64,000 nucleotides of DNA from Coleophoma eucalyptorum (GCA_026120035.1 JALRME010000012.1:682001-746000), one strand, 5' to 3'; positions 8,910-22,749 are shown, counted from the first letter of the stretch. Notes: a model not told the origin generated them from the letters alone. A program made the numbers and translations.

Positions 8910-11796
8910 TCATTGTGCGAAGTTAACCATCTCCTTCAAACCATTGTCTTCTTTCTTACTTCTCCAAATTGACTTCTTCTTCTCACGCTTGGCCATCATC
9001 TCAGCCCATCCCTCATCATCGTCCTCATCCGATGCACTCTTCATCTTTCGGACCTGCCTAATAGTTGTGGATGCATGCTTATTTTCCCAACCTTGCAAGG
9101 CTCCAGACATGGTTGAGGTTCGTGACTTGTTCTCTGCCATGGGGACATGTGATACAGGTCTGTAGCGTCCAGGGAGACCGATGTTACTTCTCTCCGAAGG
9201 CGCTATTGATGGGGCGTATCCACCTCCCTGGTTGCGAAGGGACGGAGCAAACACTGGGCCTCCTTGCATCCATGGCGACGAGTTGGGATCTAACATAGAC
9301 ATGGCTCTGCCTTGATGGGCACTTGAAGGACGGAGGAGGTTAGGCGCCGCGGGCTGAAGATGACTGGTAACTGGTCGGGGTGCAGGTCCATTTGGTGGCG
9401 CCTGCGGTTGCTGCATCGCTGGTCCGCTGGCCATCATTTGCATAAATTGCATTTGCATCTGCATGAATTGCTGCATCTGCTGAGTCATCTGGATCTGAGC
9501 TTGGTCACCAGGTGTGAGCATCATCGGCTGTCCCATTGGATTCATTCCCATCATCCCAGGCTGCATGCCCATACCATTGAAGCCATTGCCTGGCATACCA
9601 CCAAAATCACCATTGGGGTTCGGGCTACCTCTTCTCATAGCTCGAGATCTTTCTTCTGTGGCAATCACTCCAACAAGTCCACCTGGAGGTGGAAGTTGTC
9701 GGGCTGGGCTACCATGCAAAGACCCGTTTCCAAAAGCCAGAGATTCGCGGTTGCTGGGGTGCACCAGACCTGCACCTAGGTAAGGATCTTGGGGCAAGTT
9801 TCGTGCAAAGACTGGAAGGTTTCCACCTGCGTTACCGGCACTTTGAGCTGCTGCGCGCAGATTTGGGTTGGATCCCATGTTATTGAGTTGTGGGTTGGGT
9901 GGCTTGTTCTTGTTCGGGAAACCGTGAGCTGCGAGAATAGCTAATGGTACTTCCTCATCCTCTTCTTCTCCTTCTTCTGCTTTGCCGTTGCCCATCAAAA
10001 GGTTCGGTGTGCTCTGGGTAGCTAAGTTTTGTTTTGGAGCTGGCGTCTCTCCAGTCATCTTCATCATCTGTTGTCGATACACTGCCATATGCGCTTCCTG
10101 CTTTCTTCGCTGCTTAGCGAGCTGTCGGTTCTTTTCAATCTCGTCCTCCTCCTCATCCTCCTCTTCCTCTTCATCGTCATCTTTTGGACCACCACCCACA
10201 CTTCGCAGCCGATCCTGATCGTGCTTGTATCTTTCAAATTGAGCTGGCGTCATGACTTTCATCTGCGGTGTAAATTGTGTTGGTGGTGATATAGGCTTTT
10301 CCTCGAATTGCATGGCAATGTTCGCAGCTTCCGCAACGTGTGGATCAATTGTTTGCTCAAACAAATCTTGATCTTGCTCTTCCACTTCTGGCTCTGGTTC
10401 GGGTTGAGGTTCGGGTTGCACTTTCCTGGCGCGAGGTGTAGGCTCGGCAGAGTCACTTCCTGCATCGTCATACTTCTTTGGGCTATAATCGGGATTCGTG
10501 CGTTGCGTCCAGCTTTCTCGTCCCTTATCTTCACCTAATTGACGACTTGCATTTGCGGACTCGCGCAGAAGTCGAGCGTCCTCATCTATACCGTCTCCAT
10601 ACGAGAGCGTTGATTGCCTCCTGGCAGAAAATGCACTGCTTCGTCGAACTCCAACGTCGGCGATGCCACCAGGTCTTTGAGGTCGTGGCACCGCAGAAGG
10701 AAGGCTATCAATAGAGCGTGATAGTTGTGGGGAATGGGCAGGCACTGGTGGTGGGGGAGAAAGAGGTTGCGCCATCAAACCATCGTGAGAGTGTTGACTG
10801 CTCCAGGAATACGGAGATGGCTCAATATCCCGTTTCTTGTCAATGTGCAAAGGTGATGGACGCACAGGATATGATTTTGGAGGTGGTGGTGGCGGCGCCA
10901 TTGGCTTGGAAGGATAATACTCCTGATCCTAGGTCAGCTCAGCTGTTTCTAGCTTCAAGGAAAGAATTACGCACCGGACTGGCAGACATGCCTCTCAAAT
11001 TCTCTCCGTCCAAGATTGCACTCTTACGCTTACCAATGCCTGCGAACATATCTGAATCAAAATCACCCCCTAAGTTCAATCCCAGATCTCTCTCGTCCAA
11101 TCTTGGCGGAGTTGCGGTACTGGCATAACTGGACGCAGTAACAGTTCTTTGCCTACCAAAAGTCTCATCTTCTATTGGCGATGAAGTATTTTCTGGTGAT
11201 CGAGGATGATCTTGGGTTCTTAATGAAGGCGAAGGGGCTGCAGCTTTGCTCCGACCCCAAGAGACGGTTCGGCCGGCATTTTTGAGCGAAAATGTATTGC
11301 TAGACTTGGGAACTGGAGGCATCGGGATGTCATGAAAGGGCTTGTCATGGGGAGACTTCCAATCTTCATTCGAATTCCTCTCGTGAGTGGATGAGGGAGC
11401 AGTAGAGGCCGCACTCAGCCTCGACGAATTGTCAATGGTTGATATGGTATTGGTATTCGAGCCGCCACTGCCACTTTTCAACGTCAGTTATGTTTAGAAC
11501 TGGGAGACCAGCACCAGTTTCACCCCGGAGCAACAGCAATTAGGGGTTTTAGAGGACACTGACCGGTTGCCTTTGATATCTGCGAATATGCTATCCTCTT
11601 TATGCTTGGGAGAAGTCAGCGGTCTGCCAGGCGTAGTTGTTGTCAATTTGATCCCTCCATCAAATGATCGGGTCCCTCCCACCGGGCGCTCAAATACCTT
11701 AAACGAGGGCTCTGCTACAGCCGGCAGGTTCTCGAGGTCTTCGAGAGCATTGGCGGTCGATTTCCGACGACCAAAACCTTTGGGGAATTTAGGCAT
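8910..11796 (-). CDS. Large low-complexity fungal protein, function unknown, 916 aa
   Basis: Three exons: 11564-11796, 10975-11473, 8910-10928. Introns are GTCAGT...AAAAG and GTGCGT...CTGACCTAG, and the three exons sum to exactly 917 codons. The protein starts MPKFPKGFGRRKST and is almost wholly predicted disordered. It has Ser/Pro-rich N-terminal and middle parts, a poly-Pro run near residue 256, a PQPEPEPE repeat near 418, an acidic block of Asp/Glu (about 494-507) followed by a basic helix (KNRQLAKQRRKQEAHM), a Met/Gln-rich segment (about 697-753), and a conserved-looking C-terminus with DDDEGWAEMMAKREKKKSIW. No enzymatic motif, membrane segment or signal peptide is visible. I take it to be a conserved filamentous-fungal protein but cannot name it. 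The Met/Gln region and acid-base patches suggest a scaffold or condensate-type protein, which is inference only. Confidence 0.8.
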
Positions 11797-14700
11797 ATAG
11801 TATATGTGTATGCTGAAGAGGGTGTTATGTTGCTGGCGACCTCAAGTCACCCCGGGGGGAAGAAAAAAAAAAGTTGACTCGTACACCCAGGACCGACTTC
11901 TTGTGAGGTATTAACACACTCTATGAGACGTTTGTTTGACACCGAAAGGATATGTGCAAATGGACGACAGAACGCGGGAGAGAACCACGCGGTAGCGATA
12001 GGAAACGATTTGGTCGAGGCCTAACTCGAATAGCAAGATCTACTGGTTTCGCAAGAGGTCAGCGAGCTTCAGTAGGCAAATTGAAAGTCGTAAGGTCGTA
12101 TTTCGATGGTCATCAAGTCGTAAGGAAGTGGTCGAGCAGATGCAGGTTCGTCGCAATTTGGTAGTGCTGCAAGGATTGGCAGATAATGTCGCACCTTGAA
12201 CAGGCGAAGGCGTCAACAACAGCAGATGCAGGCAATGGAATGCCGGTGGAATTGCGAAGGTACTCGGAATCTCTCGTTTGCAGTGAGATTTGGCTTCTTG
12301 TCGATAACCAGATGTTGGAAGAAGTGAGAAGGCTGAACAGATGGGTTTGAACTGTTCCCAAAATAGATATCGAGAGGCCGGAGAAGCAGAGGCAAAGTGG
12401 TGCAGCAGTAGTGGCCGTGGCGGCTGGCCAGAAGAACAAATGGAAAGGGGAAGCTCACCAGGGCAAAACGAGCGGTAGATCATACAGTTGTGTTCAAGTA
12501 TAATATGCACCGCAAAGAGGACAAAAAAAAAGGCAGCAAAATGGAAGGTCAAGATTACGGATTGAGCGACAGTAATGGCGGCAACGAGGACGATGGCTAG
12601 ACAAAACAAAGGACAAGTGAAGGTTGAAGGAGGCAGAAATGACGGGACCCTGGTGCACAAGGTTCACAAGCTCGTATTGAGTTTTGGCTGGTGGAGTTTC
12701 TTCGCTAGAATAGACACTACCGATCCAGCACTGACGGAAAGCGACCAATGCAAACACTTCGGCCCCAATCTTCTCGCTGCTGACTGAGTCCAGTGCGGTG
12801 TTCATATTAATGCACGGATTCAGGTAGACAGGCTTGGGACAATGGGGAGACACTATTGCCAAGGAGCAGATCTGAGGAAATTGGGTGCTCTGTTCCCTGA
12901 GCTCTCTTGCATGCGTTGCGTGCTGTCACGACAATCCCCTCTCACGACCGTCCACTGCGGTTATACAGTCACAGCGGTACGATGCACTGCACGGTGGTGG
13001 TCGCGGCCTCTCACGGCTGGCAGTAAAGGAGGATGGAGAAGGCCCACGTCGATGCCCTATGACTATGTTGAATAAGCTTAAGGTCTATCACACACCCTCT
13101 TGCTCACATTCCCCGGTGCCTTCAAACCAACCAACCGACTAAGACATTGATGGATTTCACCATCCACAAATGTGACGGGTGAAGTCATTCTGACCTAAAT
13201 ACTATCTGGTGACTCCGCAAGTAGGCAAGACTTGATACCTCTGATCCCCCGCAGCCTTCACGCACAAGCCGGAGCCTAGGCTAGAACGTCCGTACTGTAC
13301 AGCCGTCACAGCGTTGCTGGGCTTCAGATGACACGAGCCGTTGATGCTGTGAGACACGCTGATGTTTCCCTGTAACTGAAGCGCAATAAGAGTTTTGACT
13401 GGAAGACGTTCCAGAAGCCAACCAGCACGCAAATCCAAATACCAGCTAAACACAGATGGGACCAAAACCCAAAGACGAAACATGGTCCCTTCCATTCCTC
13501 CGGTGTTGTTGTTTGTTGTCATGGCCCCCATACGGACACATTCCACAGCTCAGGGGTAACCAGGAAGGGCTGAAATTATTTCCAGTATAAGTATGACGTT
13601 TTTTTATGGACATCTTGCTATCAGAACCAACAAGCATTCCTCCTTCCTGAGAGAATCTTATCTTCGGATGGGCTTGTCGGCTGAAGACATTTTACGAGCC
13701 CCTGAGTTAGTAGCGGGGGCGGATTGCTGTGGTCCCTTAAACATACGATTCCTGCCCCAAAAATAACCATAGCAATAGATTCTAGCCGAGCCAGGAACCG
13801 GACCTTTTGATATCATGTCTCCGGATCTGTCTCCAATATTCTGGAATCTTGATTCTTGACAATAATGCCGATCTTCACCCACAGCCTTGCTCATGCATTT
13901 TCTGCCTTGCTTCACTTGCTTCATATGCCCGTAGGAGCGTTGATCCGACCGCTACTGCAGTGACGGACGGAAGGTACTAGGTATGGTGGTGCTTGCATAG
14001 CCGGCACACTTGGGGACAGTAAGACGTGTGGTGTGACGAATTTCTCCACGTGCTTCCACTTTGTTGTAGGAAGTAAGGGGGCGATATCGTCCTCCTGCCT
14101 CGAAACTGCCCACTTCCCCTGGAAAAAACTTTCTACGCAAACAAAGCCAGTTGCGGCATCCATGTGGGCTGGTTTATTGGCTAGTCGGCAAAGGCAGCTC
14201 TAGCTGACCGAGTAGTGTACCACCGACGTATGGCACGGCTATGAATTCTGGTCAGCCCGCCATGGGACACTTAATTTTACCTGTCCTGGGCCCAACTACA
14301 CAAGGTAGGTAGCGCTAAGAAGTCTTCGGCGCAATAGTCCACTTAGTTCCCAATACTCAGGGCTCTCAAGGTGACTTCTAGTCTCGGTTTGTATAGTTCT
14401 CTCTCGCGCGCCCTAAGTCGTGATATCTAGTATGGCTCTTCTCAGCGGATAGTCATCTAGCGTAATAATGCACAAGGCTTCAATCACCAAATTTTCTGGC
14501 AATTGACGGTGAAGAGGATTATGGACGAAACACTTTCTGCCCTGCTCTAGCGCTACCAAACGCTCGCTGGAATGTCTTGGGTGTGCCAAGCAACGCCTGT
14601 GAAAATCCAGAATATAGTGCGCAAAGCCATCGATTTTCCCGAACCATGGGTAAACGAAAGAGTAGAAGTGAGAAAGAAAAGAAAAGCCTCTTCCAACCAT

Positions 14701-15479
14701 AGGGAAAGAAAAAAAGAAAACGAGGCTCCGGACACACTCCAAAGCAAATTCAAAAAAGAGGAGTGAGTGCATGGGTACCCCAATCCTCTAATTCCCGAAG
14801 CTCTTAAAAATAAATAAAAGCAGGATTAAAAAACAAGAAGTATTGATCCATTGACTATTAAGTTCGAGTTATTGAGGGCAAATAAAAAAAATCATTAAAA
14901 AAAAAGATATATAATAGGACAGAGCACCGAAACTCCAACCTCCAGTAGATCTCCAAATCAGGACACCTCGCAATCTCTCTTCGCGATCGTGGTACTCCTC
15001 GCCGTTGCGATTCGCTGGCTGGGGGGGCAGCACCGACAGAGCAACCTTTTGAGACGGTGCGTCCTTTGTCTCCTGCATCTGCACATCTGCATTCTACCAT
15101 AGTGGGTGGTACTGGGCTACTGTGCCGTGCCGTGCCCTGCCCTGTAAACAAGGTACAGTCGGGCATGGTCAAAATGTTACCAGAGTTCTCTTTTCCGTTA
15201 GTGGCGGCGTCGTCCAGAAACGCGGGGGGAATGCTCTAACTGGCTCGCTCGATCGCTGGTAGCCGATGTGCGGGTTGCTGAGGTGCGATATGGGTTGTTT
15301 AGATGTTTAGGTGAAGGACTTTGACATGTGGAAGGATGACAAGGAGGCTGGGAAGCCTGGGAGAGCTTCATTGCGTCGCACCATGGCATGCTTACTTACT
15401 CTGTTGACCGTGCACTGATGGGAAACGCTCTACGCTTATCAATTTCAACACTACACTATATCGGATATCTAGTCCCTTT
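11797..15479. other. 3.7-kb region with no supported gene
   Basis: It lies upstream of the unknown 916-aa gene and downstream of STT4. The part nearest the 916-aa gene (to about 12900) is rich in C/T on the minus strand and is a plausible promoter plus long 5' leader. A 206-codon minus-strand frame at 12040-12660 is Leu/Ser/Phe/Cys-rich without a domain and is not convincing. Near 14800-14910 there are A-rich tracts. No tRNA, transposon or repeat seen. Confidence 0.5.
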
Positions 15480-18400
15480 CTAGTATGGGATACCATTCGT
15501 CATCAGTTGGAACTGATCATAGACACCCGTTGAGTAACTTCCAACACTGGTCTTCACGAGCTTCTTGACGAAGTCTGCCGCCTCCCGCTCACTCTTGTCT
15601 AAGACGAATCGCTCTTTGAAGTGCTGTATGGTCTCTGGCTTGAAGCAAGGCAGGCCACTGTCCATCATCAGAAGTACGAGCTGAGACAGCTTCTCAACGT
15701 ACTGTCGTGAGGCCAAGAAGACCTTCACGCACAGCTCCTCGAACCACCTAAAGGCTTGGTGGTCAGTACTTCCACCCATTACGGCAACCATCTCCTTGGT
15801 CAATTTGAACGGGGCTCTCTCAAATTTTACTCCTCCTGGGGCAATATCGAAACAAAATCCAAAATCAATGTGTAATATATGTCCTGCATCATCAATCATG
15901 ATATTACCATTGTGCCGATCCTTGAATTGTAGAAGGTAAGATATGATCGAGTATGCAGCCATGCTCTTGACGAAATTGCTTCGTGCTTCCTGGAACCGTA
16001 AAGAATCCTCGTTACCGTATTTTGAAATGAAATAGTCATAGAGACCATTGACAGCTTCTCGTCCGACCATATCCCGGGATATCGAGTTGGGAAGAACGTC
16101 GATGACACCACAACCAGGCGCGGTTGCTGTCACACGGTATGGGAAGACATAAACATCCAGGCCGACATTGTTGAAGATGCCTCGGAAAGCAGCAATCATC
16201 TGGAGAGCGAGCACATCTTGTCTGCAGTCATCTCCAACCTTGAAGATTGCTGACTGCCAGATCTCGATCGTGTTATCTTGAGGTACTGACTTGTTGCTGT
16301 TCGTCTCCTCAAGCATTCCATCCACGCTCTCCAATTCGCCTTTATTCTTCTTGATGCGGAAGGTCGCCATGTACGGAGCTTTGGCATGACTTTGAAGAGG
16401 CTTTCCAGACTTTCGATCAATACCGATCACGACACCATCTGGATTACTGGGCAGGTATACGCCAATCTCGACCTTAATCTTCCGTAGCTCTTCCTCAATC
16501 TTTTGCTTTTTTGCTTCTTTCGGTTGTTTGATGTATGGCTTCAACTTTCCAGAAACGCTTGTAACTTCGTCGAAGAAACTGAACTCGCGTTCATAGAACG
16601 CTTTGTCAGTACCGGAAAAGCTCTCTATCATCTTACTTGTAACATGGTCCAAGGTTGGCTTAATCGCATCCGGCTGATACAGAATTAGCAATCAAATCCT
16701 CCTACCAGTAAAAGTTTAGCTTACAATTTGAGAATCATCGTCTTTGTAGGCATTTGCTTTCATGTTCCAGATGATTTGATGAGCAAATAACTGAGAAAAT
16801 TTGGCTGTCTCAACAATGTATCTCTCAACATAGCCGAGTGCATCATATCGGAGACACTGGACTATTTGGGGGACATAAAAGAACGTGACATCTACGGAAT
16901 GACTTTCTAGAGCTCGCATGGCATATTGCAAAACATAAGGATGGTTTCGATATGCTGGGAGAAAGTATGTGACTGCGGTGATGGGGTTGACAGGTGCCCA
17001 ATAGAGCAGGTACTATAAAATTGAGTAAACATCGTAGTATCAACGAAAGGCTACATACCTGTAGTTGTGTGTTCAGATCAGCTGGCAGTGTTCCTTCAAG
17101 CAAGATCTCCAGTGCCTCCGGCTCCGAAAGTGCCTTCTCTGGATGCATCTTCAATAGCAATCGGACATCCTGGTGGAGCCTGGCCGATGGGAATCTTGCA
17201 AGCAGTTGCACAGCAAGCGAAGGGCTCTCGGCCCATGCTGTTTTAACTAAGGAGATAAGATTTGCCTGAATTACGTTAACATGAGTTGCTCAAAATAGAT
17301 ACCGTGCAAACTGACCTCCGTTGGACCCTTAACACTATGAAGTGGCAAATGATGATCCTGCGCTTGGGTCATAGGAAACAACCAAACAGTTAATCTGATC
17401 TGCTCATTGTCGAGTAGAATACACAAAAGGTCGCGTTTAGCGACCAAAGATTGCGTAGCCCTCTGGCCGATGAATGAATCGGGAGTAAGCTCTGCAGCTA
17501 CCTCAGCAAGAAGACGAGTTTCAGCCTTCAACTGTAACCTGTTGCCACCGAATGACCAGCGCGGAGCAAAATTAAACCAGCTTAGACCAGCAGACAAGAT
17601 CTGATCTTTGAACCGATATTTCGAAGATAGGTCAAGCATTGTGGTATGCTTGAGAACTTTGAGCCCGAACAGGACAATCTGGAGCCTAATTTCTCTAGCA
17701 AGTGGATGACCAGTCGAGTTCTGGAGGCCTTCTAAGGTAATTTGCAGAATGCGCACGAATATCCGTTCAGTGAAAGGGTTACTCAGTCGAGTGGCATTAA
17801 AGTGACTGCTCAAAAATTGGAGAAGACGTCCATGGGGTGCCAGAAGATTGTGAGCTGTAGCCTGTCTCCTTGAAAGTACAGTTTTATCGCTTGGTGCGAA
17901 CTCTTCCTTGATATAGAATGGATCGGGATGCCTAAAAAACATGTAAGCTTTGGAAATCTGAAAAAGGGCAGGGACTTACAAGAAATGGCTGTTGAATATA
18001 CCAAGACGTCGGTGCACTGTCAACTCCCATTGCTGAGCTATTTCCATTAGTAGTCGTGGTTCCATGCGGGGGTTCTCTTTGATTACGCCCAACCAAAGGG
18101 AAATGCCTAGCTTGATTGACTGTTTCGTGAAGAGAGCAAATGGTATGCTGACAAGATAATGTGCAATAGCACACTCGTCTTTCTCGCTACGACAAAGCAA
18201 AGACGCAGCTCTGCGCAATATATCTCGCAGTTCTCCGATCGGAATATACTTCTTTTCTAAGAAGCGACGCTCCAAGTGGGCGAGTACTGTTTCAGCCTCA
18301 TCGCAATCTTTGCCAGACAGGAGTGCCATTGATCCACGGCGATCATTAAGCTTCATGAAATTGACCCAGTCTGTGCTGTGTTCCGGTAGTACTTCCGAAT

Positions 18401-21400
18401 ACCTGTACTCTTGTCTGGTAGTATATTGGGCAATGAAGTCAGAGCCAGTATTGATATTGCAGTCAACATGACGATCAATGGCACCCAGTCTCTGGTCATT
18501 AGATGGTATGAATGCGCCCATTTCGAGAGCAAAGGATCTTCCTAAGGATATATGGCCATAAGCTCCATCATCATCATATTCTGACAGATACGTCTGCAGG
18601 AGACCTTTGACGTCAAGCGGTGCAATATTAATCACATCAGTGACCCAATGCTTGGCTTTTTTGTAAAGGTTGTTCAGGGTACGCCGGCGGAGAGCATAAT
18701 CATCCGACATTTCGACAGTAACTTTACCACGTGCTGAAGTGAAGCATGACTTCCACTCATACTCATCTGTTTCAGCTTCCAAGCAGCTAGTCCACATCAA
18801 AGTGAGAAGCTCCAAAAGCGCAAATAAGGATGATTTCTGGCACAGAGCTGAAGGAACCACTCTCATGATTCGGTCTGCACAGAGCATTGCGGCCTGCTGG
18901 ACTCTCTCAATCCGGTAACAGCAACCACTAAATATTGCAGCAAGTTGTTGTGCAACCAATGGTGCAGAATACTTTGGATTGACTCCAGCCTCAGCTTGTC
19001 GAAGATATGTTTTCATGACCTCGTCCGTTATGGCTTCCATAGTGCTGCTCATTTCGCCGCGTCGCATACTAGGTTCCAGGAAATATTTTAGAGCCTTTGT
19101 ACAATCGCCGCCATCTGCACGGAGTGTTTCTACCAAATAAGCTGCTTGTAAAAATATGACCTTTCGGTAGCTCAGACCTCTAATTTCCGATACCTTGGAG
19201 GGTAGAAGATCAGAAAGTCTTTTCTTCTGGGCTGATTCGTGCTCGGAAGAAATGCCACGGCGGAGCACTGTATTGAGTTCAATATCACTCTCAACCTGGT
19301 CACCACGTTGTTCTGCGATAAGAGGTGCGGAATGAATCGCCATTAAACGCAGCTCATTCAAGTACATTTTCCCTCGCTGGGTATCAACAGAGAATCCATG
19401 AACCACAATATTAAACCAAGCATCTCGAAGTAGAGACAAAGTCTCATCAGAAATGGAGTCGTCAGACGCCATGTCATTGTGGGACATGAGAATTGCGAGA
19501 GGTTGTAGTAGCTGAGCAATTTCCTGCGCTGCGAGTTCTACATCTGCATCTCGACTGTTATGGCCTTGGTGCACATCACCTCGGCTGATGATACCTTCTA
19601 GAAGATATTCCAGGTACATGTCATAGAGCGGATGGTCTTTCTTAAGGTTAGCTGACAAAGTATTGCGACCTTTCGTCACCTATAATGAGCATATTAGTGG
19701 TTTCCAATTAAAGGTATAGATTTGGAAGTACTAACTGCAGCAAGCAAGCCATCGTTGTTCTCTCGCACTCCATCCATGGTCAGCTTCGCGTAAAGCTTGA
19801 GGAGAGACCTAAACTCAAGGGCCCCTCCATTTAGTGCAAGGACAGCTGCCTCTGGTAGGATCCTCGCATCCACAGATTTATCTACCCTATCAATCTTTTG
19901 TAAGAGCATAGACTGAGCTAGAGCAGTAATCTTAGCATCTTTGCAGCTGCTGGCAATTTCACAGATAGCCTGAACAACATTGCCATAGACAACTGTGGTT
20001 TCTTCTTCGCCACTTATCGCAAGTGAGATGGAGCTTCCTGTAGATTGACGCCCAGTGTAGAAAGTTGAAGCTACATTCCCATCTGTCTCTCCATTTACCC
20101 CTATAGCATGGCCTTTCTCTGAAGTTCCCGCACTTAAGACATTTCCAAGCATATACAGAGTTGTGATTACGGCATCCTGAGAAAGATTCTGTAAAACAAA
20201 GGCCAAGGATTTGGAAGCAAAGGATATCGTAGCCCCCCTGGGCGTTCCTTGGACAATATATCTTGGTAATAAGCGGCTGACATTGGATGCAAAGGATGTA
20301 GACAGTCTTGAAATCAAAGCCATGGAACGAAGAACCACAGCTGCCAATGTTTCATCCGCCATTTGCACGGGGTCCGCGAGACTATCTTCGAGCCACCCCA
20401 TGAGCACGTCTGGATCTGCAGCATCCTCATTCAGTAATGCGCAGTTCGTGAAGATTGTCAGAGCTCCAGCCTTCACAGAAAAGGCTATCCGTTGTTGCCA
20501 AGCGGAACCTAATCGGAGATAATCTGCACCATCTTCGAGAAGGCCCATTTCGTCAGCGGCAAGGTCTGCCATCATTTCAATGGCTTGGTATATAGACTCT
20601 CCACCTTTGTGAGATGTGTTTCTAGTCAGGCTATTTTGAGACATGAGCAGATCTAGGATATCATGCCCTCTGAGCTCATCGACATTCGCAACCAATAGTG
20701 ACGACCCAGCTACTAGTAGCCACATAAAGCTTCGTTGCAAGAGCATTGCACCTAGAGGACGACCAGTAGCAGCATAATGGCGAACATATCTCTTCCATTC
20801 TCGGATAGGGGGATGAGAAGAATGTGAGTTGCGGATTGTGGAGAAAGCAGTTTCAACTGCGACCAAATAATCTTCGGATAAAAGCTTCTTCGTGCGCTCA
20901 GTGAGTTCCAGTCTTTCAGTACCGGTCCAAAAGTTTGCGTACGTGGCTGCCGCATCGAGAAATCCTAGTATTGATAGGGTTGTTGTTGCAACTCTAATCG
21001 CATCGTCCTCCTCTGTCAAGTTGCCATGTTCCGCCGCTGCTAGAGCCGCTGCCTGATGGCAATGGTCCAGGTATGTCCATAATCTCTCAGCTACAGCCTC
21101 CTGCAATTGTTCATGGTTGATTCCTAATGACAAGAGTGCGGAACTAAGATTATAACTCAAAGACTCAAGGGGAGATGGTTCGATTTCACGAAAGAAAGGA
21201 GATGGGACAAAGGCTTGTGAGTGAGCTTCGAGTATATATGGCGACAACTGGTTCATGAGCTTTTCTGCGCTTTCGATTGTTTGGATGGCAGGAGCAGCTT
21301 TGCACAATGCAAGAAGAACTTCAAATTCTCTGATATTCTGCAGGCTAGTTTAGCATCCCTGTTGATGGTAGTGGTTGAACAGATCATACCATAGGTTGAC

Positions 21401-21640
21401 GCGCCAGTGAATCCATATTTCCATTTGAAGATCCATTATGAATGTCTTCCCTTTGCGCATGGGCCGGACATCCTTTGTAGAGCCGTTCAAGATCTGTATT
21501 TTTGAGCGAAGATGGCGATGACGTTGCGGACAGCGAAGCAATCTTCTGCAACGCTTTGCGCCGGATGCTACGTGAAGCGCTGTAATAGTGTTAGCAGAAA
21601 TTCCTTTAAATAATTGTATAATGAGAACGTACACATCCAT
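15480..21640 (-). CDS. STT4: Phosphatidylinositol 4-kinase type III alpha (Stt4), about 1934 aa
   Basis: Makes PI4P at the plasma membrane, supporting signalling, actin and cell-wall integrity. Nine coding exons: 21633-21640, 21390-21579, 19736-21337, 17980-19679, 17316-17931, 17059-17265, 16725-17012 and 15480-16673 account for eight of them from the preferred start, and a further upstream exon exists only in the alternative model. All introns are GT-AG and the frame stays open throughout. The N-terminal 1300 residues are the alpha-solenoid. Then come the helical accessory (PIK) region with VQLLARFPSARLHQDVRLLL, and the C-terminal kinase. The catalytic loop DRHNGNIMIDDAGHILHIDFG has Asp near residue 1789 and the Mg-binding DFG Asp near 1807. 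The length fits the family. The chosen start gives MDVASRSIRRKALQKIASLS. An alternative ATG at 21844, joined by GTGAGG...CTCAG, would add 19 residues and leave only 59 bp to the divergent proteasome gene. Confidence 0.93.
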
Positions 21641-21903
21641 ATTGCAGGAATCCGCCCAACGAATTGCTGAGATGCGATGTCAATGTCAGTGACTTCGAGC
21701 ACAGCCAGATATTACTTGATCTACAAGGGGAGCTACCCCTGTCACATACTGCCGCTAGTAATCCGGAGGCAGCAACGACCAAACGCGTTCCACCACAGCC
21801 TAGCATACCTCACCATACTGTCGAAGAACCTCGAATTTGATCATCTGCAACCAAACTTCATTTCCAATTCTCCCCTTCACACACATAGACTCTGATTATC
21901 AAG
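21641..21903. promoter_or_regulatory. Bidirectional promoter region, STT4 / PRE7
   Basis: 263 bp between divergent start codons. A probable 5'-leader intron of STT4 (21667-21813 on the minus strand, GTGAGG...CTCAG) occupies most of it, so transcription signals for PRE7 probably overlap STT4 leader sequence. The yeast proteasome element GGTGGCAAA is not present. Confidence 0.5.
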
Positions 21904-22749
21904 ATGGCTGCCATGTTCAGTCAAAACCCGTTGATGAACGGCCCAAACTACTCTTTCAACCAAGGTCCATCAACAGCTTCTGCGGGCAACAAGGAGCACT
22001 CGTTTTATCCGTAAGCTCTACAACTCTCCTTCTTTCCCTTCTTATGCTAACAGATCTTCAGATACACAGATAACGGTGGTTCAACACTTGCAATTTCAGG
22101 ATCCGACTTCACAATCATCGCCGGTGACACAAGATCAACATCTGGCTACAACATTAACACCCGATACTCACCCAAAGTCTTCAAGATCGGTGGCACAACT
22201 GCATCACAGGACGATGCTACACTTGTTCTTTCCGTTGTAGGGTTTGCGGCAGATGGAGAGGCTTTGAAGGAGCGCTTGGATGCGATTGTTAAGATGTACA
22301 GATACCAGCACGGCAAGCCCATGAGCGTTAAGGCATGCGCCCAACGACTATCTACCATCTTGTATGGAAAGAGATTTTTCCCATACTATGTGACAGCAAT
22401 CCTAGGTGGTTTGGATGAGGAGGGTAAAGGAGCTGTCTATTCCTACGATCCAGTTGGCAGTTATGAGCGAGAACAGTGCAGAGCAGCTGGTGCGGCAGCC
22501 AGCTTGATCATGCCTTTCCTGGACAACCAAGTCAACTACAAGAACCAGTACATCCCAGGCAGCGGAGTTGGGCACGCACTGCAGGAGCGTGAGAGAATAC
22601 CTCTCGGACGAAGTGAGGTCGAGGATCTGGTTAAGGATGCATTCGACAGCGCAGTTGAGAGACATATCGAGGTTGGTGACGGATTGCAGATGTTGATCAT
22701 TACAAAGAATGGCATTGAAGAGATATACAAGCCTTTGAAGAAAGATTAA
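21904..22749 (+). CDS. PRE7: 20S proteasome subunit beta-6, 264 aa
   Basis: Structural beta subunit of the 20S core. Two exons: 21904-22010 and 22062-22749, with a 51-nt intron GTAAGC...TTCAG containing a GCTAAC branch site. The protein has a propeptide-like N-terminus of about 38 residues, then YTDNGGSTLAISGSDFTIIAGDTRSTSGYNI, the typical beta-6 core start. It lacks a free N-terminal Thr nucleophile, as expected for a non-catalytic subunit. YPYYVTAILGGLDEEGKGAVYSYDPVGSYE-type sequence in the middle, here beginning FPYYVT, and the C-terminal VGDGLQMLIITKNGIEE confirm the assignment. The first ATG was used; Met4 is an alternative. It is divergent from STT4. Confidence 0.95.

Noticed and set aside
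12040..12660. 206-codon minus-strand frame with hydrophobic stretches
   Set aside because: Cys/Leu/Ser/Phe-rich without family resemblance, in C/T-rich sequence that fits the leader of the 916-aa gene.
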